A DNA stretch of 64,000 nt. It comes from Siphonodentalium dalli. Its lineage: Eukaryota; Mollusca; Scaphopoda; Gadilida; Siphonodentaliidae. The notes under the pieces were generated by a model. The model was not told the DNA's origin, did no database searches, and worked only from the letters and a program-made list of their open reading frames with translations. The position numbers and the translations under genes are program-made. Position 1 is the first letter of the stretch. Each line of letters begins with the position of its first letter. Positions 43,926-55,420 of this stretch are shown here, piece after piece. Where the stretch lies: the NCBI GenBank assembly GCA_032622095.1, contig CP136066.1, positions 45,467,911 to 45,531,910 on the forward strand, written 5' to 3'.

Positions 43926-46064
43926 GTGAGTATATCGTATTTTATTCCCAATTAAATTCACTATCATTAGTTTGGCAGACGCATCGCCAAAATAACTGAA
44001 TCATCCATCGATAACTATCAATAGTATGTCACACGCATCGCGAAATACACACATACATCTATTAATCACTATCATTCAAACGCCAAACGCATAGTGAAAA
44101 TACACAAAATCATCAATCAATCACTATCATTCGTATAAATAGCACACGCATCGACTTGGTGAAAATCGGCGAGTAAACAAATTTGTATCAAATTTAGTGC
44201 CGCCATATCTCACCCAAAATAGCATCAGTTTGACGTATATCACCACACTTTTAGATTCATCGTATCGCGGAGAACAATATTTATCAATTGGGTAGAAATC
44301 GGTTTTAAAAATATGTTGGTGCCATTCTCCAACTCCATGCACCCCTGACTCGAACGGCCCCATTTTTGACACATTTAAACCACACGATTTGACTCATGAT
44401 ATCATGGAGATGATTATTTATAAGTTTTATGGTAATTGGCGACTTTATAATTTTTTATCAAATTTAGTGCCCCCCCCCCCCATCTCTCACCCAAACGGTA
44501 CCAATTTGGCGTCTTTAAACCACACGATTAGATTCCTTGTATCATGGTGAAGAATGTGTATAAATTGGATGGAAATCGGAATAATTTTGTTTTTAACAAT
44601 TTAGGTGCCCGTATCCCCTTCCGTGGACCCCTGACTCGTACGGTCCCACTTTTGACATATTTAAACCACACCATTAGATTACTCATATCATGGAGATGAT
44701 TATGTATACGTTTGGTGGAAATCGGCGACAATATATGTTGCTGCCTCTCAACATGTTCTGACCCTGACAACAACAGCGTCAACATTCTAACCCGCACCAT
44801 TATCTTCCTCGCAAAATGTTACCCGCTAGACCCCTTTGGTACCAACTAGATGGTCCTCCGTGACAGACAGACAGACAGACAGACAGACATACGTTCGCAA
44901 ATATAGATCTAGAACTATCATGTTATTGTCAAGATCGTACGCAGTGTTAGTAAACAAAAGCCATGCTATGTTACAGTACAGTACGCAAAGAGAGCGCGAC
45001 AAGCAAATCACTCAACACCGGGGTGAACCCACTAATGAACTTTGGTTAAAACTGTACCATGTTGTTTACAACACACATTTAGAGCCCTCGTTAATCATCG
45101 CCACTCTATATTTCGGTGTTGAATTGGTGACTGTGAATCAACCTCACAAACATATCACCACAGTATTAGGTGTTTGCTTATCGCACACTCTTTATGTGCT
45201 GTATATAAACAGATTCTCGGCTCGCACACGTGTGTTTTGTGAACAATATCGTGGTCATACTATCTTGTTCTATACTATTAGTATATTGTTGAGGAATTTT
45301 TCATAATTTGCAACTTTTATTTCTGTTTACAATGTGAAATTTAACCTACAGCCATCTATGCCTTTAGTTATCACATGGAACAGAAGATAAATGTATCACA
45401 TAATAATTGACATTAACTTTTCTGAAACAAATTTTGATTCATTATTAACACACCGTGGAGACGACTGTCACACAATCATGCTTGTTGTCAAAACCCCCGT
45501 TCATCAATATCAAAATTGAAAATGCAATACAAACATTTATATATTATAATGTTATTTAAAAGGTCAAATTGTTATATATTGATGTACATGTGAGAGCTAA
45601 AATAACACTAATTAAACTAAACACGAGGTTGCCAATTCTGAGCCTGCATGGATATTACATGATAATAAAACCACAAGATATCAATTCCCGGTTGTTTTCT
45701 TTGTGAGAATGTCCAGAATAATCAGTGTATGGCTGTTTGGTTGATTTGGGGTTTATCATCGTTTAAGCGGCTAGGCCATATCACGACGTTGTCAGTTTTA
45801 CGGGTAAAGGAAAGACCGCGCAGAGGGTTAATTTCACAGTGAAATCACTCCACTGCGTGTAGAAACCACCGACCACCGGAAAGCCCAGATACAAGAACAT
45901 GTTTACCATCACTTAGCGTGGATCACGAATCCGTTCTTGTAGGGGTTCGAACACTCTGTCGATTGGACCACCGGGGGCCTCAGTATATGGCCATTACTAT
46001 TTTATGAATAAGTCATCTAAAATAAAAAAAATTATATCATTATTGTATGTTATTCCCTACTCAG
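43926..46064. other. Intron 2 of the lectin gene
   Basis: 2139 bp between donor GTGAGT and acceptor TTATTCCCTACTCAG. It contains diverged about 60-bp repeats at 43970-44150 (CACACGCATCG, AATCACTATCATTC), the inverted repeat copy at 44130-44890, and otherwise nothing. Short open frames at 44836-45306 lack protein features. Confidence 0.7.
44130..44890 (-). repeat. Inverted copy of the 16545-18340 repeat, ending in (CAGA)n
   Basis: On the minus strand it starts at (TCTG)n and CTAGTTGGTACC, then ACATTTTGCGAGGAAGATAA and the same modules (CACACTTTTGACATATTTAAACC and similar). (CAGA)n is at 44862-44889. It sits in intron 2 in the opposite orientation to the intron-1 copy. Confidence 0.7.
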
Positions 46065-46711
46065 ACTGCAAAGACTTGATGGACGCCGGCTTTGGAACCG
46101 ATGACGTGTACACAATCAACCCTGGTGGTTCCGGTGATGTGAATGTTGCTTGTGACATGACGACCAACGACGGAGGCTGGACAATATTTCAACAACGATC
46201 TAATGGCCTGGTCGATTTTTACCGGAACTGGACGGATTATGTTGAGGGATTCGGCAGCATATCGATGAGCGGCGGTGAATACTGGCTCGGCTTGGAAGCG
46301 ATTCATCAACTGACCAACATGGGCCCCACTGAGATGTATGTTAAACTCACTTCAGCTGATGGAGACGACATATATGCTAAGTACTCTAACTTCGCCCTCG
46401 GTAACGCCATCAGCTTCTATGCGATCACAACAACATGGGGAGAAGGAACAGCAGGCGACTCACTGCTGTACCATGAAGGTGGAGCATTCAGTACTTATGA
46501 CAATGACCACAGCACACCAGGTTGTGCGGGAAATGTGTGTTCCATCACATTTCACGGAGCGTGGTGGTTTAAATGCTGTCACTATTCCAACTTGAACGGC
46601 GCTTATCTCAACAGCGCGAGTGCTCCATATGCACAAGGAATGCAATGGCGCACAGCATTTGGTATCTATCACTCTGTGAGAAGCACAACCATGATGCTCA
46701 GACACAAGTGA
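46065..46711 (+). CDS. PAN/apple-fibrinogen-related lectin, exon 3 (fibrinogen C-terminal domain and stop)
   Basis: Encodes residues 110-324, a complete fibrinogen-related domain of normal length (about 215 residues). Landmarks in order are DCKDLMDAGF, DVYTINPGG, ACDMTTNDGGWTIFQQR, FYRNWTDYVEGFG, GEYWLGLEAIHQLT, the calcium-site region TYDNDHSTPGC, GAWWFKCCHYSNLNGAY, and a terminal W...FG.Y.S.RSTTMMLR. The canonical disulfide cysteines (DC/AC, and GNVC with CHYSNLNG) are present, with two extra Cys (GC of HSTPGC, and the first of CC) that could pair. These domains bind glycans or acetylated groups in techylectins, ficolins and mollusc FREPs; the ligand here is unknown. Stop TGA is at 46709-46711. 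AATAAA words occur at 47273 and 47284 as possible poly(A) signals. Confidence 0.92.
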
Positions 46712-47464
46712 GAGACACGACACAAGATGTCACAAGAGAGAAGCCAAGTGTCAACGATTGGTGTGCGTTTGTACTCTATCTAATAGACCATGCATAGGAG
46801 GCTTTTATTGACGATTTATTTTTATGTTTGAAAAAAACTGATTCATTCTATAGCAGGGACGTTGTCAGTGGTATTTGGTACCAATACTCTGGGGTAAAAG
46901 TTTTTTCTTAGCCGGAAATTGAAATGTTGAGATTTGAGAGTAAGCAGTGTTCTTATCTTGTAAAATCAACACACGAAACATTCGATGTAAATAGGAGATC
47001 GATTAGAACTTTTACTCGTCATTATAACATGACGATGTAGAGACATCTAGTGGGTTCAATCGTTATAATATCTCACAATCATGCCGTAGATTTATAACAT
47101 ACACGTCCTCAATGTAATGTGAGTTCCGATGGCATAGAATATATTCTTATTTACGAAGTGGTTACATTTCTTGTTTCGACTCGTGTCGTGTCACAAACAA
47201 TTCTAAAGTCGGTGGACAAAAAAAACAACAAACTATAAAAAAAAAAAAAAAAAAAAAAAAAACTAATATAAAAATAAAATTTAAATAAAATAAAACGTTC
47301 GAAACCGACTGAATACAGTTTCCTCAGCTTATTTACATAACAATGTATCCTAACTGATACATGGTAAGCATACATGTAGTGTTTATGATCACGCGACAAC
47401 ACAACAGTAGAGTATCATGACACGTCCCTGTCGAATAGAGAGTACCTCTATGGTACAACCTTAC
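46712..47464. other. Region after the lectin stop, probable 3' UTR then intergenic
   Basis: No gene. A 27-base A-run is at 47236-47262, followed by AATAAA words at 47273 and 47284. An A-run upstream of the signals may be a retroposed tail or simple sequence. Confidence 0.4.
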
Positions 47465-47550
47465 TGAGCCTCCTGGACTTGACATCCATTGACGCACGTT
47501 ATCCAGCGTGTACCACACATTCATGGAGCCTTGCTTGCGCTCATGGTGCC
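47465..47550 (-). other. Possible isolated exon, unidentified
   Basis: On the minus strand the acceptor-like TTCTTGCGTGTTCCAG precedes, and the donor-like GTAAGG follows, an 86-nt open segment reading HHERKQGSMNVWYTLDNV then RQWMSSPGGS. Composition looks protein-like, but I recognise no family and no partner exon joins in phase. It could equally be chance. Confidence 0.2.
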
Positions 47551-48734
47551 CTGGAACACGCAAGAAGTTAGAAGAAAATGTGACACATTGGCTCTTAGTG
47601 TTTGCTGTGTTAGTTTGGGGGTTGTTTGTTTTATTTTTAATTTGTTATTTGTTTTCAATTTGTGCGTGGGCGTGTGTATTTGTATTATATTTATTTTTGG
47701 GGTATTAAAATTCTTTGCATTTTCGATCTCTATCCAATGACTATCCAAGGGAGTTACCGTGAGTACATTAGAACACGAATCCCAATGTTCAAGGACATAT
47801 TATACCGACCATTAATTTAGTGTCGAATAATGTAATTAAAATAACCTTTGACAAAACATGTGAAGGAAATATGGTTAACGTAATCATGTCAGATCAATCC
47901 ATAATAATATCAACTGCATTTGAATAATACTTAACTTAAGAGAAACTGACAACATATGATTCCATATCGGTGCTCGGATAACATAAACTAGGTGTCATGC
48001 ATGGATTCGAGCATGGCGGTGCGTTACCTATATCGAAATGGACCTGATCGAAATTTCATTGGAGTTTCATGTTCATCTCTCGACGAATTTGATATCCTGT
48101 CCGACAAACACACAATCGAAAAGCTATTGTTGACACTACTGTCAAGAACCGTTTGCAAACATCCTAGCCCCACATTTTAAAAAGCGCGGCTACGTGCCTG
48201 AATTTTGGATCTGGTCTACCTTTTTGGCTTACCGTAGCATGTCATACATATACATGTATGAATGTTCTAGAAATTACAAACAAAGAATTGTCTTACCCAC
48301 CTAGCACCAGCACTTAAGCAAACAGCTACATCTCTACTTTGATTTAGGTTTGTTCATTAATAAATTCGGTTGGGGTGAATATAAAGCTTTCGTTTCACAC
48401 CGAAACGAGTCAGTAAACGATTTAACGAGTAAAAAACATAATTCAAAATCAGTAGCAAACGTGGAGTCCTTTCTTGGTGAGAATAAATGAGATTTGCGAT
48501 ATTAAACGGACATGGGTCATTTGATCCTCAAACATACGTCATGAATCTACTTTGCATACGTAATTTGGTATTAGAGACAACAGACACCATTCACATAATA
48601 AACTACGACAGATAATTATTACGAATAGCTATTTGTAGTCGTTATTATTTCGCACGGTCCAAAAATCTGTTCGCAGCATTGACGATAACGAGTCCGTGTG
48701 GGAGACAATCCTGCTTGCCACTCGCAGTAAGGGG
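47551..48734. other. Intergenic: no gene seen
   Basis: AT- and T-rich DNA with no array or element I can support. Confidence 0.5.
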
Positions 48735-48896
48735 ATGATGGTTCTGCGTGCCGTAATTATTTTGTACTTAACTATGCTGTTATCAGGCCATAGCTTAGCA
48801 CTTTGTGTTTCGAAAGATTCTCGTGGTTTCACGACGACGAATGATATGATTGCCACTAATATATACAAATTAAGCCCACATGGCGGTTACATTTAA
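48735..48896 (+). other. Possible short secreted ORF or first exon
   Basis: MMVLRAVIILYLTMLLSGHS followed by LALCVSKDSRGF is a convincing signal-peptide shape; the frame then ends after about 30 more residues (..YKLSPHGGYI, stop). It could be the first exon of a secreted gene whose donor I cannot find, or a chance hydrophobic frame. It lies 2 kb past the lectin gene on the same strand. No family assigned. Confidence 0.22.
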
Positions 48897-49535
48897 GGGC
48901 ATAATCTCAGAGTCATCTCACATGAAAAGCAGAGAAAAGATCGCGTTTTCAATATGATGTATTTGTGAGTTTTGTTGAAAATGCAAAACCGTAGTCGTAA
49001 CAACGGACAGGGAAAAATGACAAGGAATATAAAGAAAATTATAGTGACGTTGTACCCTATTCGAAATACATATCTGTTGTTGTTCATTATACGAAAGGTG
49101 TCTGATGTAAGGCGGTAAGTACACAACTTATCGTTATGCAGACAGCATAGATAGTCTGAAATCAACCTCCAAAGTTGCCGAAAATTATCAACTGTTTTCA
49201 AAAGCTCTAAATTTATGTTCATCATGTCAGGAATATTATACTGACCATGAAGTTGAAGTTCTCCGTAGTTTCATGCTGAATAAATACAAGTGCAGTTTGT
49301 GTTCGATTCTTAGTCTTTCAATGATATTACTATAAAGGCCGTATACACGTATTTCATGTATGTATTGGCCTTGTATTATTCACCGGAACCTCATCTTAAC
49401 CATTTATATACTGAATAGATTCTCCACTCAGTTATAAAAAATATTCATTGGAAAGGTTTTTTTTTGGAGGGATGTTAAGGTGATAGAAGCAGACGATTGA
49501 TAAATAACAGCGCACAATGAACCCGGTGTATTGAG
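48897..49535. other. Intergenic: no gene seen
   Basis: Non-coding AT-rich DNA without recognisable features. Confidence 0.5.
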
Positions 49536-49607
49536 GGAAATGTTTAGATAATAAGTTCAACAAGTTTACTGAATATGGTTTGTTGAACTTATTATCTGAA
49601 CATTTCC
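49536..49607. repeat. Hairpin with 29-bp stems
   Basis: GGAAATGTTTAGATAATAAG TTCAACAA is followed after 14 bases by its near-exact complement. The right half and flank recur at 43421-43510. Probably the end of a small foldback element. Confidence 0.75.
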
Positions 49608-49827
49608 TGTGGTATAACTACTCATCACATGATCCTTTAGTATATAAAAGGTTTAAGGTTTAATCAAAGCAGTCCTATATGGCCTCCAGGGATGTTATCA
49701 AATTTTAAAATTGGCAGAAAAGTATCAAAAATGTCACAAAATTTGCATAAAACTAGCAATGTTATCATATGTAGTAATAACACGATACTGGTATATGCTT
49801 TAAATATGATATATGGCACTTACTTAC

Positions 49828-50326
49828 CAACCAAAATCTGACTTTGTGCGCACATACAGACATACTAGTCAGATAATTTCCATAAGAGCAAGTATAATTT
49901 GATGTAGGAGAACTCCACAAGAAATGCGTTGTTGAGAAATACACATCGTTTAGAACAAAAAAGTATTTAGTTTCAATTTCCCGAAGTGAGGGTATGAGTT
50001 TTGACTCAACTTCAATGGAAAGTAAACAGGTATGTTTGGTACCGACTGTAGTGTCGTGTTTATACAGTAGGCCAAGTTCACTCAACCGCCCAAGTATACA
50101 ATTTAACATAGCCAACCTGGTCCAAATTCCAATCAGGATTAATCAAGTGATTGTTCAATGAATATCTACTGGCAGAAAGAAACTGAATACAGTCATATAT
50201 AGTCAAACATAGCTGTGTGATACCTGGTTGTGACATTTCAAATTTGAAACACTCACTTAAAACACATGAGAATAAAGTAATTATCTGTGGCATAATGTAT
50301 GGATTTCTCGACAAATCATTCCTCAT
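49828..50326 (-). pseudogene. Unidentified coding-like segment with one frameshift and a splice donor
   Basis: Two overlapping minus-strand frames join near 50100 by a 1-nt shift. The first reads MRNDLSRNPYIMPQIITLFS through SLNNHLINPDWNLDQV. The second reads AMLNCILGRLSELGLLYKHD through HKVRFWL. Composition is balanced and hydrophobic residues are spaced as in a helical repeat protein, unlike the repeat-derived frames elsewhere. The second frame runs into a perfect donor GTAAGT at 49827-49822. This suggests a real or recently broken exon of a gene on the minus strand. I do not recognise the family. A convincing acceptor was not found upstream. A frameshift by mutation or assembly error are equally possible. 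Confidence 0.4.
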
Positions 50327-50687
50327 AGAGTCCTCCCAAATCAGGATTTACATTTATTTACGGAAATTGCTAAACTAAAAACTGTGGGTGCGCACAAAGT
50401 CGGATTTCAACTGGGAAGAAAGTATCATATGTTTCCAATAATGCAGTAAATAATGCATGTTTCGTTGTTCTTAACCACTTCTTTAAAGTTTGTGCCATTT
50501 TCCTTCTATTTTAAAATTGATCTAACTTGTTCTCGGAGTCCATATTGGAGTGGTTTTGTTAAACCTTAAGGCATATTGTGAACTTATTTGTGTACATAAA
50601 ACTAACATCTTAGTATAAATAAAAACTAGCCCCACTACACGGATGTAGCAATCAGCGGAGAATGTCGAATAGGGTAGGGTTATCTAT
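50327..50687. other. Intergenic: no gene seen
   Basis: Contains GTGCGCACAAAGTCGGATTT (50392), an inverted partial match to the end of the coding-like segment (TGCGCACAAAGTCAGATTTT on the minus strand). Otherwise featureless. Confidence 0.4.
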
Positions 50688-50915
50688 TCCGCAGGTTCAT
50701 TATTCCGAAGGTTCGCTATTCCGAAGGTTTATAGTTCCGAACGTTTATAGTTCCGAACGTTTATAGTTCCGAAGGTTCCCTTTGGATGAGAGAACCCTCG
50801 GAATATCGAACCTTCGGAATAGCGAACCTTCGGAATATAGCGAACCTTCTGAACAGACAACCTTCGGAACAGTGAACCTTCGGAATAGCGGACCTTCGGA
50901 ATAGAGACATGTTCC
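50688..50915. repeat. Inverted minisatellite of TTCCGAAGGTT / AACCTTCGGAA units
   Basis: About six units of TTCCGAAGGTT(C/T).(C/A)TA on the left meet about eight complementary units (GAACCTTCGGAATAGC) on the right, with the switch near 50785. The unit itself is a near-palindrome (TTCCGAAGGTT/AACCTTCGGAA). Confidence 0.85.
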
Positions 50916-51601
50916 CTGTCGAATATTCCAATCCCATCGGCTGTGTACCAGAGAACACAACTCTCGAACTAGTGTAAAATAAACGTTTTTGGGGACGAAG
51001 ATTTGGGTTATAGCCAAAACACAATGATATCACCAACAGTTGTAACCGCATGTAAATCGTTGATAACAACGGCGCAGTGTTCTGCCTATTTGGATATCTG
51101 ATTTATGAAAATTTATGAAAACATAACTAATTTGGGCACTATTATTTGCTGAATGCTTTATTCTCTGATCAAAATATGACAATGATATCGAGAAATGGAA
51201 AGTATATACACAGAGGGTGGAGAAGAGGTACATAATGCATTATACACACAATATATTCACACACTAAGTGTTGTCATCACTAAATCCAGCATTCTGATTG
51301 GTCGGCGCCCACGTGGCTAGTTGCAGTTATTTCTCGGTGAATGCGGAACGGCTTATAACACCAAGCTCATAACACCATCGATACGTCATTGGGTTTGGAA
51401 AGACGAACGCGTAATGTTTTGGGCGCATTTGGACTCGCGCAGGATTGACTTAATACATCATCGGGTTTCAATATGAAGAGAAATTGTTCCTATTAACTTT
51501 TGCCAAGGGTGCTATTTGGGTATTTTGGGCTGTTTTTGTCACGATACACTTTTCGATTTAAATACATTTACAAAAGTGGCTTTTTCGCTAAATGTATATA
51601 A

Positions 51602-51760
51602 ATATAAGGAGTAACTCTCATGTGGACTATTTTTATGGAGATGTAACCGTGAGGTAAGTGGTCATAACTTGTAAAACCCTTCGGGTTTTACACAAGTTAT
51701 GTCCACTTACCTCACGGTTACATCTCCATAAAAACAGTCCACATGACAGTTAATCCTTAT
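51602..51760. repeat. Large hairpin, about 75-bp arms
   Basis: GTGGACT.TTTTTATGGAG, ATGTAACCGTGAGGTAAGTG and CATAACTTGT are followed, around the loop AAACCCTTCGGGTTT, by their complements. Only a few mismatches. Likely a MITE-type hairpin. 50916-51601 before it holds no gene. Confidence 0.85.
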
Positions 51761-51989
51761 ATACAGTGTTCTCCCGATTGACATGGCGCACGTTCATCAT
51801 CATTTTTATCATCATTATCATCAATTTCATTTTTACATTAGAGTCATCTTCATAATCATAATAACCATCATCATCTTCGTCATCGTCATAATCTTTATAT
51901 CTAACAGCAACAGTCTTAATACAACACTAAAAAACAACATCAACTCCAATAACAATAACAACAACAACACCAATAACATTAACTCTATA

Positions 51990-54220
51990 CTAATCACTTG
52001 TGTCCAGTTTAAGGTTTATCAGTCGAATGAACGAGCACAGTTTGCGAAGAGACGTTGCATCTTTCAAATTTAGTATGTCATCTAGAATATCAATAGTTGG
52101 GTGTTTTATACCTATATATTTCCTAAGCATGAGGCGATTTCTTGCCTCTTCAAAATATTCACATTCCATTAAGTAGTGAAATTCATCCCCAAGTTTACGT
52201 TTTTTACACATGGGGCACAATCTAGAAAATACGTTTGTTCCGTTCCAACGGCCTTTCTCTATTGGTAAGCGGTGGTTACTAGTACGAAATTGACATAGAG
52301 ATATTCTATTTTTTGTATCCAAACTATCCAAGTATATTTCAAAATTAATGTCATGCTTGAAAATTTTATAGGTGTTACCTCGATTAGAGTTTTCAATATC
52401 AGAAAACCACACATTACGGAATTGACTATTTAAATTGCACTTGAAGTATGGTACTAGTGTATCTGAACATGGAATATTTTCCATTTTCCAGAGATGGATC
52501 TGACCACAATTTGTCAGGATATCCTTTATTTTTTCTATCCACTGAAATTTTACTGACACAGATTCACATACATTCAGAGCTAGTAAATAAAGAGTTTTAC
52601 AAAATCTGCTTTGTTTCATATTCTTAATATTCATCCAGTATTTCAGAATGCGTAAATTAATTGTGTACTCAATCGGTAGTCTACCACTTTCACCATATAC
52701 CATATAATTAGGAGTCGATGACTTTAGATGGAGCACATGCTTTATAAATTTTCTGTGGATATTTTCAAATATTGCATTACTCCCTGAGCCCCATACTTCA
52801 CAACAATACAACATAATTGGTAAAACTTGGGCGTCAAACATTTCAAACATGTTTTTCACTGACAAGCAATGAATTCTTGATTTCGATATAATAGAGTACA
52901 TTGCCTTGGTTGCTTTATTCATCAAAGTTTTTTTCGCTAAAGAGTAGGTGCCCGATTTTGTGTGTATAATTCCAAGGTAATTAAAGCTCTTCACCACTTC
53001 AATTGTCTGACCTTTGAAAAGAAATGTCTTATTCTTTGGCAAGCTTCTTTTAGATATTAACATTATTTTAGTTTTCTCGGCATTTACAGTTAATTTCCAT
53101 TTCTCGCAGTAACTTTGGAAACTATTAAGTGCCTTTTGTAAATGTGTCGGTGTTTCAGCCATTAGTACCGTGTCATCTGCGTATAAGATAATGAATAGTT
53201 TGACATATGTCTGCAAGTGGGTTTCTATATCTCGTGACATTTTACACAGACCTTCAACGCCGTCTGATTTTAAGAAATCTTCAAGATCGTTCAGGTAAAG
53301 TGAGAACAGAAGGGGTGATAAGTTATCACCTTGTCGTACCCCAGATAAACATGGAAAATAATTGGACGTTTTATTACCCAAACGAACTTTCGATTTAATG
53401 TTTGTGTACATGCTTTTAATAACTGTGAGCAACTTCCCATTTATGTCATTTCTCAGGAGTTTGTACCATAGCCCTTGCCTCCATACCTTATCGAATGCTT
53501 TTTCAAAGTCAATAAAAGCGCAATAAAGATTCCGTTTAAGTGCCTTTGTAATTTCAGTTAGCATATGCAAAACAAAAATGTTATCTGTTGTAGAATAACC
53601 TTTTCTAAAACCCGTCTGGTTCTCACGGAGAACTTCATTTTCCTCAATATATGAGTACAATCTGTTTGACAGGATATTTGTAAACAGTTTTCCCAAACAG
53701 CTCAAAAGGGTGATTGGCCTATAGTTTTTAGGGTCTTCTTTTTTACCTTTGTTCTTGTAGAGTGGTATAATAGTGCCAACCCCCCATGTGTCTGGTACAC
53801 AACCTGATTAAAAAATTAAATTAAATATATTGCAATATATGTCTATAAGTGTGTCAGAGGATGCCTTAATATGTTCATTTAGAATTCCATCGTCACCGGG
53901 GGACTTATTGTTTTTTAAACTCTTTATAGCTGTCATAACTTCTTCCCTACTTATCGATCGGTTCAGTTGGTCATTTATGTTACTTGTATCCATGTTCATA
54001 CATATATCTACATGTAGGTCGTTTGTAATTGATTCCGAATTTATTAACCGGAAGTGTTCTTCAAATTTCTCTATTTTTACTTTGCTACTTATTGTTACAT
54101 TTTTCTTATTAACTGTAGACCAGAATTTCCTTGTATTCTCTAATTTTAATTTTGATAATTCGCATGTAATATTCCCCCTGTGTATTGCTATTGCATTATC
54201 CATTTCGCGTTTTAATTCCT
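51990..54220 (-). pseudogene. LINE ORF2, reverse transcriptase and C-terminal zinc knuckle
   Basis: Minus-strand order is ELKREMDNAIAIHRG, ISREEVMTAIKSLKNNKSPG, an in-frame TAA stop at 53808-53810, SGCVPDTWGVGTIIPLYKNK, NYRPITLLSCLGKLF, the motif-A region FIDFEKAFDKVW, SGVRQGDNLSPLLF and the catalytic YADDT. A thumb region and the knuckle CPMCKK...GDEFHYLMEC follow. The three catalytic aspartates (in FIDFEKAFD and YADDT) are intact. The stop lies between RT blocks 1 and 2, where an uninterrupted family member would continue in the same frame. The upstream boundary (about 54220) is a 1-nt frameshift from the endonuclease linker. RT copies the element RNA at the nicked target site. Confidence 0.9.
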
Positions 54221-55420
54221 AGCCGATTCACGCATTAGTTTTCTTGAACAATCGTTTTGATATTGATTATGGTATCTCTCAGCTTTGCGGTAATCTTTAC
54301 GCGCTTTCCAGCATGATGAATTAAACCAAGGCTTGTTATCCTTTTTTCGTGACTTCGGCTTATTAATGGGGGATCCGAATGTATCAGTTGACGATTTATG
54401 AAGAATGCGGGATATCCTGCCCACAATTTCATTAACTTCTGCATTATTAGTCGCAGAGTGAGGTCTATTTAACAAAGATCGTACTTCTAATATTTCCACT
54501 GGATCGAGATTCCATATAAACTCGGTCGTTTTGGACGGATACCATTTAGGTATACTATGAGTATGAGATTCCTCTTCACACAAATTAGTACTTGAATCCA
54601 AATAAATTGATATTTCAGTTGTAATAGATTTGTGCACGTCTGAAAACAATTTGTTTGCCTCACCGACTATAAAATCAATGGCCATGGGTAGTGCATTTAG
54701 GGAACATAGCATATAGTCTACAACTGATGCGTCTCGACATGTAAGAGATCCAATTTCCCGGTCAGTTCCCAGTCTTCCATTTAAAATTAACAGGTCGTTG
54801 TGCTGACAAGAGCTCAGTAATTGATGGCCAAAATTATTTGTCGTGTTGTCCATACTATGCCTCTTTAAGGGTAGACCACAATTCTCTAACACCATTTCGG
54901 CAGTTAAGTTTTGGTTATCGTAAATACCATTATCATTTTCATCAATCAGAATATAGTCTATTTTTTCTGAGGTACGTGCATTAAAATCGCCAGTTAAAAA
55001 AATATTATCATATCCTTGTCTCATTTTCAAAATGTCGGTGTCAAGTTCACTAAAAGCTGAATTCGATGAATATCTCGTTATTCGGGTGGAACATAAACAG
55101 CTCCCAATATAATTTTGACACCGCACTGCTGTATTTCCACCCAGTGCACATATTGGCAATCTGTCTGCAATATATGTGTAGATGACGCTAATTCGGATTT
55201 AACGCCGATAATAATTCCACCAGATTTTACCCGGGAGAGTTTCGTGCGATTTTTCATATATAGGGCAAAACCTGGTAATACTAGATTATCGCAATCATCT
55301 GTCTTCGTTTCCGATAGACAGAGTATATCGTGATTCATGCACATAGTTTGGAATTCTGGGTAGGCTATTTTTTTTCTAATTCCACAAACATTTAAACTTA
55401 ATATTTTGATGCCACGTTTG
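54221..55420 (-). pseudogene. LINE ORF2, APE-type endonuclease and linker
   Basis: The domain starts IKILSLNVCGIRKKI (near 55415), with LSETKTDD carrying the catalytic Glu, GAVYVPP, then GDFNART and DYMLCSLNALP, and ends near FSDVHKSI, where the family has SDH. A frameshift near 55085 separates GAVYVPPE from RYSSNSAFSELDTD. The C-terminal linker (KPWFNSSCWKARKDYRKAER) leads to the RT. APE endonucleases nick the target DNA to prime reverse transcription. Apart from the frameshift, the active-site residues I can identify are present. The His is in SDVH instead of SDH, so its alignment is uncertain. Confidence 0.85.

Noticed and set aside
47236..47262. Poly(A) tail marking a processed pseudogene
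   Set aside because: No retroposed coding sequence precedes it on the plus strand beyond the intron-containing lectin gene, and no flanking duplication was seen.
55115..55333. Plus-strand 72-codon frame within the LINE
   Set aside because: Antisense shadow of the endonuclease; no independent features.
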